In this document: positions 51,401-63,952 of the stretch, piece by piece | How the letters are laid out: every line of letters begins with the position of its first letter | How positions within the stretch are numbered: the first letter of the stretch is position 1 | Source of the DNA: Metarhizium brunneum | Lineage: Eukaryota > Ascomycota > Sordariomycetes > Hypocreales > Clavicipitaceae | NCBI RefSeq assembly: GCF_013426205.1 | Contig: NC_089426.1 | Span: forward strand, 2,542,001 to 2,606,000 | DNA length: 64,000 nt | Direction: 5' to 3' | The notes under the pieces: model-generated | Databases searched by the model: none | The model's input: the letters and a program-made list of their open reading frames with translations, nothing else | Told to the model about the DNA's origin: nothing | Program-made: the position numbers and the translations under genes

Positions 51401-52606
51401 ACAAAAAAAATAAAAAAATAAAAATCAAAGAAAATAAGCAACCCTGAGGAGTAAGAGTCTGGGCTGCAGCCTGGACAAAACTTCGACCTCACGAGAGCCC
51501 AATAGAGACGCAAACTGATACCGTCAAACAAAAAAAGAAATACGATCATCAAGTAAGGAGAGCTGCAAGCTGTGAAACACTCTGCCAATATTTGCCCCAG
51601 CTCCAAACAGTAAACTAGCGTCGTGGCTTCAAACATAATGTACACACTTGGATGCGACACCCATGCCAATTTACGCTCATTTATGCTTGATGAAGCACCT
51701 TTTTTGTGTCTTCCTCCTTACCCAGCAGTCCCAAATTCCGTATTTGTTTGGCGCTTGGGGCATCGTCTCGAGGTGTCGCGGCTTCTGATCTGGCATACGC
51801 CGCCTTCATTGCTACAGCTCTAGCATGCTGCGTACTGTTAGCGTCTACAACGCTTGGGTGTTCCCGGAACTAACACAGACCTCTTTCTTGTGATGCAAAC
51901 ACTCGTAGTAGTCCTCCAGCCCGGGCGAACATTTCTTCTTCCCGTGATCGTCCTCAGCAGTGGTGTTGACGACGTAACATGCCATGACTTCTTGCCAGAA
52001 GGGAAAGCAGCGTCCAACGCCTATGAGCGATTGTGGTCAGTCTCAGAAGGAAAGGGGGTTGATATCGGATGCTACAAACATACCCCCATGCATTCCATAT
52101 CCCGACGCCATGATAAGCCAATATGTCGTGTGTTAGGACGTTCAAATGAGTTGCCGAGTTTATTTGCTGGGCGGTAATTCGAAGTTCAGTTGAGGATCAA
52201 TCACGACCAGTACTAATGGGATTCCATTAGCTGGTAGTGGGGGTCATCCTGCTTGACATAAGGTACTTTGATCTACGTATAATATGGCGGAAGTATAATG
52301 TATCTATTGATAGTGAGCCTCGACATTTTGGCGGGTCTGTTTTAGTGCCGCGTTAGATGCATAACATCGTGCATGAGCTTTAGAAGCCAGTTTCCACTAT
52401 AGGCACTGCTGGGCATTATTATGTCTATGCACTTATCACTGCCGTCGTATGTGATGTCAAGATCCAAGACCATGAACGGCGAGCAGCGGCCAAGCGACAG
52501 GCTTCTATTATAAGAAGACACACAAACCTGGAACTAAACGCTTCAAAATATCATACGGTGAATGCTCAGAGAAAGGCCCCTTTTAGTGGGCAGCGTTTTC
52601 CCCACC

Positions 52607-55451
52607 ATGGCAAACACTTTGCACCCAGCGAAGGTGTTACTTCTGGCTGTTCACTTCGCGCAACATGCCGACATTGATAGTCTCTCGATTCTAACCAGCA
52701 CTCATACAACTATCATTCACGACGAAATTTTATTACGCATCCTGCTAACTCATCTACCGGAGACTGAGAGACCTGCCGCCTATGTTGGTTTCTTGCAAAA
52801 GTTGGTTGATCATAGCTTCGAGCCGTGCCAACTCACTGGATTGGATACGTCGCCAGTCAACAGTATAGATGACAACGAAGCGGTGAAGAGGGCTACAAAA
52901 CTTCATCTACTGCCACTAGTATGCCGGAATCCGCCCGAGATCGCCCAGGGGGACGCACTCAGCCGCTTCCTGTTTCTGAGAATCCATCAGATGAATGAAG
53001 AAACTGGGATGCTCGCCCAGTTGCTTGATCTACTTTTACCATTTGGTCGCCACAGTCCTGGCATACATAAATGGGCAATGTCCACGGTAATTCCGTATGT
53101 ACGGAAAGGTCTACAATATCGCGCCGGAACATCACTTGCTTATTCCTTAATCGAGTTCGAGAAATTGCCTGATCACCAGGCAGTTGACTTCTTGTTGTGC
53201 CCAGTTGATTCTCGCGCTCAACCGAGAGAAAATGTTGATCATGACCTGAGGGGTATTATAGGGCCATGGGTCTATGATACAGACCGATGGGAAAATTCCT
53301 CAGAGGATGGCGAGTCATCTAGGGTTTTCTGTCCTGGCTGGCACAAAGTTTGCGAGTGGTTCCTATCTCAGGCCACCCTATCATGGCCAACTGCTGTTCA
53401 AGCCATCGAACGTTGGGGTGGTCCAGAGGATGTTGAATTCGGTCATGGAATAGCACTCGACCTCCCAGCTGCACACAGGTATTATCTTAGGCAAACTTAC
53501 GCTACAACCGTCTTGGCCTGTGTGTATGGTGTGCAGGAAGCTACCTTGGAGTCGTTAAGAAGGCTGCACTCCATACTGATGAATCTAAGAGTATATCTTG
53601 GCCTCCACGGTGGCACGATGTCCCTTGAGGAAACAATGAAAGTCTTACCTGGCTTGTCTTCCACAGATATAGCGGTGTTTCACAATGATCGAGTCGCGAC
53701 TTATATGAGGAATGATTTATTGGGACAGAACAACCCACTGACTAGACCGAGTGAAGGTGCCACAAACCTTCTACTCGCTCTCACTCGAAGTGCTTACGTC
53801 TTGACCCTTTTTGGTTCCCCCTCTTCACCGAGATGCGTCGGAGACCTCACATTTCTCCATGACGAACGGGACCAAAGGTCTGAAATTTCGAAACTCCTGA
53901 GGACCATTGCAATCCAAGCATCCAAGGAAAATGACGACTTTCTACTAAAGGCACGAGAATTCCTGCTTTGGCTACGGGACTGGGGCCATGGCACCGCTGG
54001 CAAACCTACTGCCGGAGCAGCAACAGTTGGTGCTCTTGGCATGTTGAGCAAGGAATATGTGGAAGCAGAGTTTTTAAAGTTATTATTGTCCAGAGAACGT
54101 ATGTAATGACGCGAATTACATGTTTCCAGGACATTAGAATTTGCCAGTTAACTTTGAACAGGCTATAGCCTCGCGCGCAATTTGTACGATGGTGGAGGGC
54201 CTGTACGCCTCCCAGTCGAGGTCGTACAGGATTCAGTATACGAGTCGGCCCTGAGTGCTTTCGACAATGCCACGAACCCGAATAGGTCCCGAGGAGGGTT
54301 GAAAAGATGCGATGAAATGTAGGTTTGATGATACAGGCTCATGGGCTACTGAGCTAACCACAAGTAGCATTCATGCCTTACCTAAAACCGTAGGCCTGTC
54401 GCTGCCGGGGACAAAGCGAATTATCGCGCTTTTGAAAGCCACTCACGCGCTTAGTGACTATCGCTTGGTTCTTAAGCAAGGAGAACCCTTCAGTCCTGTA
54501 GTTCTCAGGGTACATTCCGATCCGATATTCATTATCGAAAAGGTCTTGGAACAGAACCCTCGAGCCTATACTCGCCTCCAGGAGTTCCTGGAAATGGGCA
54601 TGAACATGGTTCGAGCAGGTTTACCGTCCTATCGCAAGTTAGATTCTCCTACATTATTGACAACTGATTCGGAACTAAACCTCGCTGCCTATATTGCAGA
54701 ACGACGCATAACAGCAATGTGTATTGAAGCTGCTTTGAAGGAGGATGACTTTGAAACCGCATACTCCTATGTTGCCAGTCGTCTAAGCATGCAAAGTCCC
54801 GAAAACTCTGATACTTCGCCCTGGCCAGTCGTAGATGAATGGTCTTGGAAGGCTGCGCTGCAGGCTGGTCAATACATTCGAACAGAGCGTTCGCAGCAAC
54901 CAACTCATTTAGGTACGGCAAGCGGCAATCTTGAGATACGACACCTTGAGCAGCGTATTGAGTGTCTCGCCACCGCGCTGCGAGTCGCGCCAACTAGTCA
55001 GCTTCAGGAAATCCTCAAGAGCTTTCGGCGCTGTGAAGAGCAACTTGATTCGGCAATTAAAGAGGAAGCGGCCAATGAGCTGGCCTTGGGTGAAGAAGCT
55101 AAGGTTGACAACCTTCCAGGTGCTTTCGATCAAGTTAATGTTGAGCAGCAGTATCCTGTCAGGAATACGACTGCCAGCGTAGCAGCCCAACAGACGGAGG
55201 AAGCGCCGATGTCTCTATTTGATCTGTCTAGAGCAACTGCTCGCGCCGCTCAGCGCAATTTCACTGCTATTCCAAGCCTACAAAGCATCACAAGAGGCGC
55301 TGATGCCAACAACAATGAGCATGAAGGAGGGTCACTCTCAAGAATCCGTAAACGAGATCAGCTTCGTGAAGCTGCGACTGGGACGCTGGTTTCTGGGGTA
55401 GGGTGGTTAATCGGAGCCAATGTCGGCCAAAATAAAGAAGAAACTAGTTGA
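52607..55451 (+). CDS. sec39: Sec39-domain protein (Dsl1 tethering complex type)
   Basis: Alpha-solenoid protein of the Sec39/NBAS family, expected to act with Dsl1 and Tip20 in tethering Golgi-derived COPI vesicles at the ER. Three exons, 52607-54098, 54162-54318 and 54368-55451, give 910 residues. The N-terminus HPAKVLLLAVHFAQHADIDS, with LRILLTHLPETERPAAYVGF, is typical of fungal Sec39-domain proteins. So is the junction region RSRGGLKRCDEIIHALPKT and HALSDYRLVLKQGEPFSPV. The C-terminal 130 residues are polar, with a probable coiled coil (EQLDSAIKEEAANELALGEE). An upstream in-frame ATG at 52562 would add 15 residues; the 52607 ATG has the better CACCATGG context. Confidence 0.85.
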
Positions 55452-57281
55452 TGAATATATTTTTCTCAACATCATAAAAGAAACAAGCCGGATAGTCATG
55501 CAAGATATTTAGCAACACTATGTTTTAGCCAAATCTAAGCCAGGGAACCGTAATTAACCACGCAAAACACCATGAACATATCGTGATGCGTCAGACACAC
55601 TACCAAATTAGTGATTCATCACCGCCCGCGCCGGCGAAGGCTATCTTGCGATAGCTAGCTGATGAGTACATATATATATGGATGACTTTGGATCTTCGAC
55701 CCCAGGTGACAATTGTCGATCACAGACTAAAGCAGTATCTAACTGAGTACCTGCAGTGGGGGAGTAGACCGAAGGCAACCCATACAACTGGCAGTCTAGT
55801 CATTATCCTGCTTCACATTTACATAGTCCCCAGCGCATCGATTCTTTTATTACATATTCACCATGTAGGTAGGTGTCGTAGCAATGGACAAACCGCGCTA
55901 TTTACGACGTCGTGCGCGTAGCGTGATTTTCACCAACATAAAAAAGTGCTAGGAACATTCACCTGAGCGACAACTACTCCGGATTAATCTCGATGGAAAG
56001 GTATGTCGAGGGCATCGAACTATGTGCGCCTTGTGACAAGGCAAAGCCGCAAAGCTCGCGTGATGAAAACTCCGCTGACTCAACTTTGAACATGTCTCCA
56101 CTATCAGCAGCGCAGCATAGAGCTTCGGCCAGTGCTGCCTTTCTGAAGACTTTCCTGTGTTGGCTGAGAATGGGTTTGGCTCAGAACGAAATAGAATAAT
56201 TTGCGGATGTAAACTATAAATATTAGGCGTAAACCAGGATAACGCGTCCTTAGGATGGACCCCAATTCCTGTGCGAACAGCAAACGGATTAGCCACGAAC
56301 AGATCAAAAAGACGGCTCACAAGTAAAAGGAAGAGGTCCTGGAAGTGACTCAGCTCTCTTAGCACCTATGATTCATGTACAAGCACGAGCTTTAGACTCT
56401 GTCAGAGTCGAATGTACCATAGCACAAAAAATGAGGATATCAATGTCGGGTTCCTCTTGCCAGGGGGAATCCCGAGAAATCAAACATAAATATATTGGCG
56501 GGAATACGTCATGACGTGGCGGTTGGTGATACGGCGATTACAGTACTATTTGGGTGACGTTTCGAATGGCGGCATTTTCACGATTCATTCCGAATTACCC
56601 GAAGCCAAGGCGAATTTAACAGAAGTATGCGACTTTAAAACGTTCTCAGAGACTGAATACCGATAGTTGTGATCCATTTAGTTGGCAACGCCAATGCGCG
56701 ATATTGTTTCATGATACTGATACATGTAGCTGCACGACGCAGCTTGACGTTGTCGATTGCGAAGCCAAGAGCCCATTGGTTTACCTGGCCAACTGCTTGT
56801 GCCGATGGCTTTGGGTTGTGCCGTGTCGCAAAAGCTACCAAAATCTGCCGTGCGATGTGACAGGCGATACGAGACTGATTCTGCATTGATTCGGGTGCTG
56901 CCTCATTTGGTCCATCCGAAAACCCGTTCGTCCCATAAATGGCCAGCAAAGAAAAAACGAAACAGCATAAACAGTGCGAACAGAACCGAAGGAAATAGGC
57001 AACAAAACCAGGACGAAATAAACCCCTGTGGTGAGGACCGAAAACATAGTAAAACATGCGAGGCAACTGAGAACACATTCCCTTTCTGAACAGTTGCACC
57101 TGAGGGAAAGGGTTTTGGCAGGACCAGGACCTAGTCTCTGGTTTGCACTGTGGTTGAACGAAAGATCTCAAAACAATTGGGGTAGAGAAAGGGCAAAGAA
57201 GTGACGTTTGAGACTGAAGCACCGAATGGCATTTGACCCATGGGCAAGAGGGTGTACCAAGGCGCTGAGCCATATCCGACT
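55452..57281. other. Intergenic, between convergent 3' ends
   Basis: 1.8 kb between the Sec39-domain gene (+) and the Tra2-like gene (-). A minus-strand 138-codon frame (55949-56365) and a minus-strand 216-codon frame (56635-57285) lack any recognisable sequence. I see nothing else. Confidence 0.45.
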
Positions 57282-58584
57282 TCACCGAGCAGATGGATCA
57301 GCTGCAATGAAAGTCAGCAGTGGTCATTGATTATGACAGTTTATATTGCGAACCTCCATATGCGTCGCGGGCCTCAGATCGGGGACCCGAATCTCCATAG
57401 CCGGGAGCCCCAGCAGCTGTTTCTCGCTCCCTTGGCGCGCCACGCTCGGCCTGACGGTCGTATCGATCACGGTCGTACCCACCGCCGGGACCACGAGGTC
57501 CATATCTGTCACGGTCGTCGCGCCCTCCATACCGTTCCCGACCGTAGTAATCGTCACGTTCCCGGCGTTCATGCCCTCCACGCTCGGCGTCTCGAGCATA
57601 GTTGCGGTCGTCATATCGGCGATCATCTCTATAATTACGGTCATATCCACGGTCATAGCCACTGCGGTCATAACCACCGCGATCATCATGGCGACGTTCG
57701 TAATTTCGCTCGTATCCGCGGTATCTATAGGAGTCATCACGTCCGTAGCCGCCGCCGCCGCCGCCACCGCCACCGTACCCACCCCGACGTCGGTCATCGA
57801 AACGAGGACGGGGATCTGATTCTATTCATGAGTTGGTGAAGGCTCAAGGCAGAATTTATTTGTACAACTGCTTACCTCGTTTTGGTGGACCGAAATATTT
57901 GCCTGGAGTAGGCGTGCGGGGACGAGCCCGACGGGCCTTCTCAATACTGAGAGTGCGACCTTCAATTTGTTCTCCCTGCAGGCCCTCTTTTGCGGCTTCA
58001 GCCTGTTCTGACGTAACCATTTTGACAAAGCCAAACCCACGGGATTCTTTAGAGTGCGGATCGCGCATGATCTGACATTTTTCGACGTCTCCATACTTCT
58101 CGAACATTTTGGAGACCTCAGCCTCGGTTAGACGAGGATGAATGCCAGTTACGAATAGGTTGGAGCCAGGGTTAATGGCACCGTCATCATCATCCTTGGG
58201 ACCGGAAGGCTCTTTTGGAATACTGTGAGACGATCGAAACCAAGTCCAACAATGTAAGCGTTGGAACACACTAATTGAGAGGTAAAGCGTTTAATACTAG
58301 CCAGACAAGGAGTATTACTTACGTTTCGGCATTTCCATTTGGTGACGCTGATCGACGACGTCCGCCATCGTTTTCATCACGGGTCGGTCGAGGTGAGGCG
58401 CTTCTGTTGTCACGATCGTAGCGGGGCGCATCGTCTACTCCCAAGATCAAGTGTTAGCCAGAGCTTGCATGTGCGCTCGTGCCAGGCAAAGCGCCGTCAT
58501 CTACGTGCGCGTTTGTTTGCAATCCAGCTTACCGTCGTAGCGATCACCGCCGGCGGCCTCATAATCCATCGAGGTAGTTGCCAT
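57282..58584 (-). CDS. Tra2-like RNA-binding protein with RRM and RGG/RY tail
   Basis: Probable nuclear splicing or mRNP factor. Five exons on the minus strand: 58584-58533, 58437-58323, 58222-57876, 57821-57354 and 57301-57282, giving 333 residues. After an SR-like N-terminus (DRDNRSASPRPTRDEN, RRRSASPNGN) comes one RRM at about 76-154. RNP2 is LFVTGIH (78-84) and RNP1 is RGFGFVKM (117-124). The linker PRTPTPGKYFGPPKR resembles the Pro-rich linker of Tra2 proteins. The tail (about 170-325) is a low-complexity array of GYDR, RYDR, RDD and GGYGGGGG units. The last six residues (ADPSAR) sit on their own exon. Named by architecture; the precise orthologue is uncertain. Confidence 0.88.
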
Positions 58585-59568
58585 GATAGAAATACAAGAG
58601 ACGTCGGGGCTGATTAAGAAGAAGAAATATCAAGATGAACGGTCACAAGTGTCCAACGACGAAGGATTGTCAGCGTGTTGATAGATGAAGTTGAGAAGAG
58701 CGTGCGAGCTAAGAAGTTGCTCAAGTAGCGTGACGAAGGAAAGAAAAAAAGACAAGGGCAGGATGGCTGAGCGAGAGCTCTGACTGGATGGAATTTGCAA
58801 AAAAGAAGGGAAAGCCGATGATTAAGCGGCTGACCACTCACAGCATGTTCCGATTCCAGCCACAAACTCAATCAAATGTCTGGTGGTGACTGAGAGTTGC
58901 AGACACCACCCACGAGTTTGCCGGCGCAAACGTACCGAGGTAAGGAAAGATATTGTATTCAGGGCCTGTTTTTATTAATTCCGTGGCTATAGTTCAGTCC
59001 ACTCAATTAAGGAGGAAATCGAACTATCATCGTGGGCATATCGCCAAGACGATGCTGGAAAACACCAGTTCGTCAACCCCAACCCAGGGTTTCATTATGC
59101 TTGCAAAAGGTTGTCAAGGGCGCTTTTCTGCTTGCCTCTGAAATTCCTGCCGGGCCTAAATCACTCGCTTGCGACTCACGGTTTTCTAGCCTTGGTCGGT
59201 AACGTCCACCAGTTGTTCTCTTACTCAAGCAGGGGATCTCATTTAATTGGGGTCGCGCGAGAACCCACTATTCTGGGAGCTTCACAAGCACGACGGAATA
59301 TAGTTGTAGAATGTCTTGTGGTTAATAATCTAAACATATTGACGTCTTGGTTTTGTGACTGAAGACCTCCTGCGATTCATATCCCTGCATCGCCAACATG
59401 AAACCGACCACCACCAAAACAAGTTCTTGATCGGTCCCTGTGGAACCTACACTGTCAAAGGGCAGAGAGTGGCACAAGCATTGGACCAACGTTCCGCTGG
59501 CATAGATGAATCTAAGGGATAAATAAGTTGCGGGATTGCAACAACATTATCTCAACCTTGCAGGTTGA
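58585..59568. other. Intergenic sequence
   Basis: Promoter of the Tra2-like gene and 3' region of naa20. No coding sequence can be supported. Confidence 0.5.
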
Positions 59569-60197
59569 CTACCAGACATCTTCCGGGTCTACTTCATGGC
59601 TCTCGCCATCGCTTCGGATATGCTGGCGATCTTTGTCCCTTTTCATAGGCTTCCGCATGTCAAACGCATCCTCGCCAGCCTTGGTTGAATCTGTCGCATG
59701 GTCGCCATAGTAATCTTTGACTACTCGGAAGACGCTGTAGCCTAAACTTTTGTAAAAGGCAATTGCTCGGTGATTACTCCTGCGGACGAACAGGTCCACA
59801 AACCAGGCATCACTGTCATCTGCAGCCGTTTCTAACTGGTCTGTTAATATTTTACCTATTCCCAGCCTCCGAGCTTCCGGTGCCACAGTCAGGGCAGTGA
59901 TATGTGCGTGCCATGGGAGGTAATGCTCCGAGTACTTGTAGGTATTGGGTGACGATTCAACCTTGCCCATGACTGGAACGACCAAAAATATTAGCCAAAG
60001 TAGTATATCTAGTCTGAACACAACCTACTGTAGCCGATAATATTCCCGTCTTTGTCTTCGCACACTTGGAATAGAGCGGGCCATTTGGCAAAGTACTGCA
60101 AATAGAAACCCAACTCGTATGTTTCGGTCAAGGGATCTAGGTTGCATTTTGAGAACTTGTTAACGTCATCAGGACGAAAACGCCGAAAGGTTGCCAT
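59569..60197 (-). CDS. nat3: NatB N-terminal acetyltransferase catalytic subunit Naa20
   Basis: Acetylates N-termini starting Met-Asp, Met-Glu or Met-Asn during translation, in complex with Mdm20/Naa25. Two exons on the minus strand, 60197-60029 and 59972-59569, give 190 residues. The start MATFRRFRPDDVNKFSKCNL and LTETYELGFYLQYFAKWP are specific to Naa20. The GNAT core is HITALTVAPEARRLGIGK (about 80-97) with the acetyl-CoA loop RRLGIG. FVDLFVRRSN, AIAFYKSLGYSVFR and YYGD follow, and the C-terminus ends HEVDPEDVW. The 56-base intron falls within GYIMGK. Complete and apparently functional. Confidence 0.97.
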
Positions 60198-61034
60198 GGC
60201 CGCTGCGAGCTGGCGGAACTTGTCGATGCGGATGCACAAAGTAACTTTAAATGGTACACGTTGCCTTGAATGCCGATAGGTGCTATGATTCCATAGACCG
60301 ACGATGCTCCCGGGCTAAAAACACAACACCTATTTTGTATTAGGCAGGTTCTCAAACAAGCCTGCCAATGTGGTTGTATATGCCGGAAAAGATCTGGTGT
60401 ACTTGAACTGGACGCTCGAGGCGCGACTCTTTGGGATGAAAAATTGACCACCAGTATTTATGGCCGTAGGATTAGCAGTATACTTCAAAGACGCAATATG
60501 TGCTTGAGAACAGCTGAATTGGCAGTCCTGCCAATGCTGTGTGGAAACACAAGGACTTGTTTATCACTTCAGTTTCGACCTCTCCTTTTTTTTTTGCGTC
60601 GTGTTGCCGACATGCCCTGCGACTCGACAGCATGCAAACTTGAGTTTGTGGTACGTACTAGCCACCAGACAGCACTTCTATCGATTACTACCAACTCCCA
60701 ATTGGTACCAGACACCAGTTTGAACCTGCCTGGCCCCTCAAGGCGGCTTTGGCTCCACACCTGGAGCCTGATTCTAGACCGCCCCAGCAACTTGGCACTG
60801 CACATGCTTAATAGAGCTTCACGCCTTACGAGGGTCTGGGCAGGGACGCGACAACCACCAGACATTCCTTCGAGAGGAGTCTCGCTCTCTCTGCCATCAC
60901 CTAGGTCGATGTTTAGGTGCTGAGGCATAACGATATATGTGCGAGGGACACGAAGGACGTGCGTTCATTTGTCGACGATTCCGAAACCTACTTGAGCCAT
61001 TAGCCATATTTTCGAGCTATCCAGGCAGCGCACA
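60198..61034. other. Divergent promoter region
   Basis: Shared upstream sequence of naa20 (-) and the unknown coiled-coil gene (+). Open frames on both strands here overlap each other and show no family resemblance. Confidence 0.5.
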
Positions 61035-62242
61035 ATGACTCCATCACCGACCACACCACAACACTCGAGAAACTCGTCAGCTGTTGATAGCCTCCATAAC
61101 TATTCTCACGCACGAAGACAATCCAGATCTTCTATTAATGACCCCGCGACCCCATTTTCAAATGACGCAAACCATCAGGATAGCATAGATCTGGGGGTCC
61201 TGGCTAGCGGAGGCCCGGCTCCCGGCATGGGGAATTTAGCAGACGAACTTGCTGATGCATTTTCTGATTCAAACGAGGAGGACGATGGGGAATATGGGGA
61301 CCAAGAAAACACTTCACGCTCACGAAACGCCGGAGCGCAGGGAACCACGGCCGACGGTATAGGAGATGACGGAGCTGGCTTCAATTCTACACCGACTAAA
61401 GATATTGCCGGTGGAAATGAAAATAGTATTGGATTGCTTTCGCCGCATGGCAGAGGGCACCAGAGGAAAATGTCAGAATACGACGGCAGCGAATATGGCT
61501 CCGAGTCAGACCTAGACGCTGCAGGCATGCCGCCAACCTTAATCGCCAAAATCGATGCAATCGAATCTCTCACTCGGAGGGGCACAGAAAAATATGGTGG
61601 CCCCGGTGATGAAGTATTCCAACGTGTGACAGACGGTCTTCGGGAATTGGGCCCGCAGTCAACCGTCGAAGGAAATGCGTCCAGGTGAGATATTGCGTTT
61701 GGACTGGATGTCCGGACCCTACCAGCTGACCAAGCCACAGGTTAATAACGGCCCATACAGCTCTTACTACACACCTTACACACCAAACTCGCCAGCTGCA
61801 TGGCTTGACATTTCCACTACTGTCTCCCCTGGCACCTGCACCGGATATTGAGACAATTGATAGCTTAGTACCTCTCCTGATATCTCTATCGGACGACATG
61901 CCCAGACCGTCGACAACAGCCTTCAATTCCTTGACAGCCCTTCACTCTATCACATCGGAATTAATCCAAACCCTGAACTATCTTTCAGACACACTACATA
62001 TGTCTCGACAAACAACAGTCACGGCAACTAGAAGACTAAAGAGCGCAAAGGAGCTCGTGTCCGAGATGCGACGGGAAGAGGAGCTGCGGGAGGAGGGTGA
62101 GCGCTGGTTAACTCGAGGCAACTGGAGCCAGCGTCTTCAAAACAGAGAATGTGCAAACGTCTGCGGGGAGGTAATTGGAGGCTTTGAAGATGTTTGCAAC
62201 GGCTGGCGACAACGACTTCTTGCGCAGACCGAGTCTACCTAG
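61035..62242 (+). CDS. Conserved-looking fungal protein, function unknown
   Basis: Two exons, 61035-61684 and 61741-62242, give 383 residues. Residues 1-165 are polar and probably disordered, with Ser/Asp/Glu stretches such as ADAFSDSNEEDDGEYGDQE. From about 170 (IDAIESLTRRGTEKYGG) onwards the protein looks helical and ordered. That part includes LITAHTALTTHLTHQTRQLH across the splice, DTLHMSRQTTVTATRRLKSA and SEMRREEELREEGERWL, ending in GGFEDVCNGWRQRLL. The second half is likely a coiled-coil or helical-bundle domain. The correct phase across the intron and the dense helix-like sequence argue that the gene is real. I do not recognise the family and assign no role. Confidence 0.75.
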
Positions 62243-62692
62243 GGTTCACAGGCTTGGGAATGACGAAGTGAGTGTTGCAGTAGAAGTCCATCATGATGAA
62301 GACAGCTAGGTTGCAAAGGGTCCAGAAGGGCTAATTAGTCCCTTCTAGATTAGCAGCCGCCCCGTTAGATGGCTCTGGAAGTCGGAAGGCACCCTTTGGC
62401 AGATATTAAGCGGTGACGGAGGTGTCGAACGGCCGAGGATGCCTACGGTTGGAAGCGGAAGGGCCTTTCACCCCCATTAATCATAGGGGTAAAGTGAGGA
62501 AATAGTGGCTTGAACATTGCTATTGCCTCCCGCGCTGAGAAATGGTATTTGATTTTTGTCTGTCCTTATACCCTCCCCAACTAATACCCAATGAGCAAAT
62601 ACTACTTTCTTATGTTTTCACTGATAGAGAAGAAGATGTGCTACAAACCACCTGTCCAGTGTCTATTGTTACCAAAGTTTCCAAGATCACCT

Positions 62693-62752
62693 TTCTTCTT
62701 CTTCTTTTTCTTCTTTTTCTTCTTCTTCTACTTCTTCTACTTCTTCTTATTC
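62693..62752. repeat. CTT/TTC-rich tract
   Basis: About 60 bases made almost only of CTT, TTC and TTTTTC units on the + strand (GAA/AAG-rich on the other strand). It could form a polypurine triplex-type structure, or be slipped-strand microsatellite DNA. Confidence 0.85.
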
Positions 62753-63952
62753 TCTCTCCATCTCTTTATCTCTCTTTAGAGTCAACTAGATATATAACGA
62801 ATACAACACCTGATCCAAATCGCATGGTGAATTGTTGAGATGCAAAGTCCTCCCTAAGTGAACCGTTGCTAACGTAAATTAAGCGCCTGGCTATCCCATA
62901 GAGGCCGTCTGGGATCAGCGAAGAGACCGCCATGTATAGCAATTTTTTGTCACATGGGGGTACAAGGTGATGTTTATTAGGGCAAATCAGGACGTTTGTC
63001 TTGCAAACCGCCAAAGGCAAAACGTGGTTGTATAGAAATAATGACAACGCGGGAATTGTCTCCCTTAAAATTTCAATGGGCAACGGGGTGGCGCCGAGTC
63101 CTGCGGCTGTGTTTTGCACGCTGGACGCGGCTATGGCGCGTCGCGCGTGAGTAGTGGCATTGAACGCGTTCGGGTTAAACGAGCATTATTATAGCATTAG
63201 CATGGCACAATTTGTACGGATCTCCTTCTCTTATTATCACATGCATAAATGCCTTTGAAAAGTCATTGTACAAAGTACTAAAAAAATCGAAGTCTAGAGT
63301 CAAATGTCGAAATTCGTAGACCTAGCCGCAGGCACAAATTGTGAGATCCTTGGCCCGTCGAATTGACCATGTGTGTGTAAGCTGTCGGACCGACGACCTT
63401 ACCCGAGATATCTATGGAACTCGATGCTCTTCAAGTCGTGTACTGCACCTTATTTTTCTTCAAGCAGCTGACCAATACATCTTCAAATGAGCTTGCGCCA
63501 ATTCGCCGTTCCAAATACTAGTGCGTGTACCCAATGAAAAGAACCGAGTGGTCTTCCGGCGCGTCCAGCATGGCGGCCAAGGCTTGCATCATGGTCCCTA
63601 GAACGGGCCGCGCAGTAAATAAACAAATGATAGCACGCGTCATACTTCGCTTTACGTGCGAAGCTCTTTCTCCTACACCCCCGGCATTCGGCCCAGTTAC
63701 CTATGTAAGTACCTACTAGGTTGGTAGGTAGGTATCCACCATGCAGAGCTATGCGCACGTCAATTAGCACTGGGTGAAAAGAATTTAATGGTAAGAAACT
63801 CTGATCTGAAGGATGCAAAAAGGCTACTGAGGTGGGTACGAGAATCCGTTAGGCACTGGGAAGTTAAATAAACACTTGAGAAAAAAACTTGTCACTGTTT
63901 AATCCAAGTATGTACATATGTATATGTTTCCACATCAACGTTAGGTGCATAC

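Larger units (their letters stand above)
42526..52606. other. 10-kb gene-poor region with palindromes and microsatellites
   Basis: No gene passes my checks on either strand in just over 10 kb. It contains many TACGGAGTAC/TACTCCGTA words and CCTAGGTA clusters (43816-43900, 44737-44765, 45300-45350, 45884-45897, 48369-48445 and 48990-49080). It also holds an AGT trinucleotide tract and a GCCCTT hexamer tract. The longest open frame (46939-47736) looks non-coding. The region could hold flbD 3' elements, non-coding RNA genes or old, decayed repeats; I cannot distinguish these. Confidence 0.6.

Noticed and set aside
55949..56365. 138-codon minus-strand frame in the gap after the Sec39-domain gene
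   Set aside because: No recognisable protein, no splice logic, and two other overlapping frames of similar length in the same place.
56635..57285. 216-codon minus-strand frame downstream of the Tra2-like gene
   Set aside because: Reads past the Tra2-like stop in another frame; Cys/Phe/Ser-rich with no motif, and no splice evidence.
57324..57819. Two 157-codon frames on opposite strands over the Tra2-like tail
   Set aside because: Out-of-frame and antisense readings of the low-complexity RGG/RY exon.
61175..61738. 187-codon minus-strand frame
   Set aside because: Antisense of the Ser/Asp-rich first exon of the unknown gene at 61035; such composition leaves the opposite strand open by chance.
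62766..63190. Minus-strand open stretch of about 140 codons
   Set aside because: It has no ATG near its upstream end (bounded by TAA), no recognisable family and no convincing donor or acceptor. It may be a gene remnant but cannot be supported.
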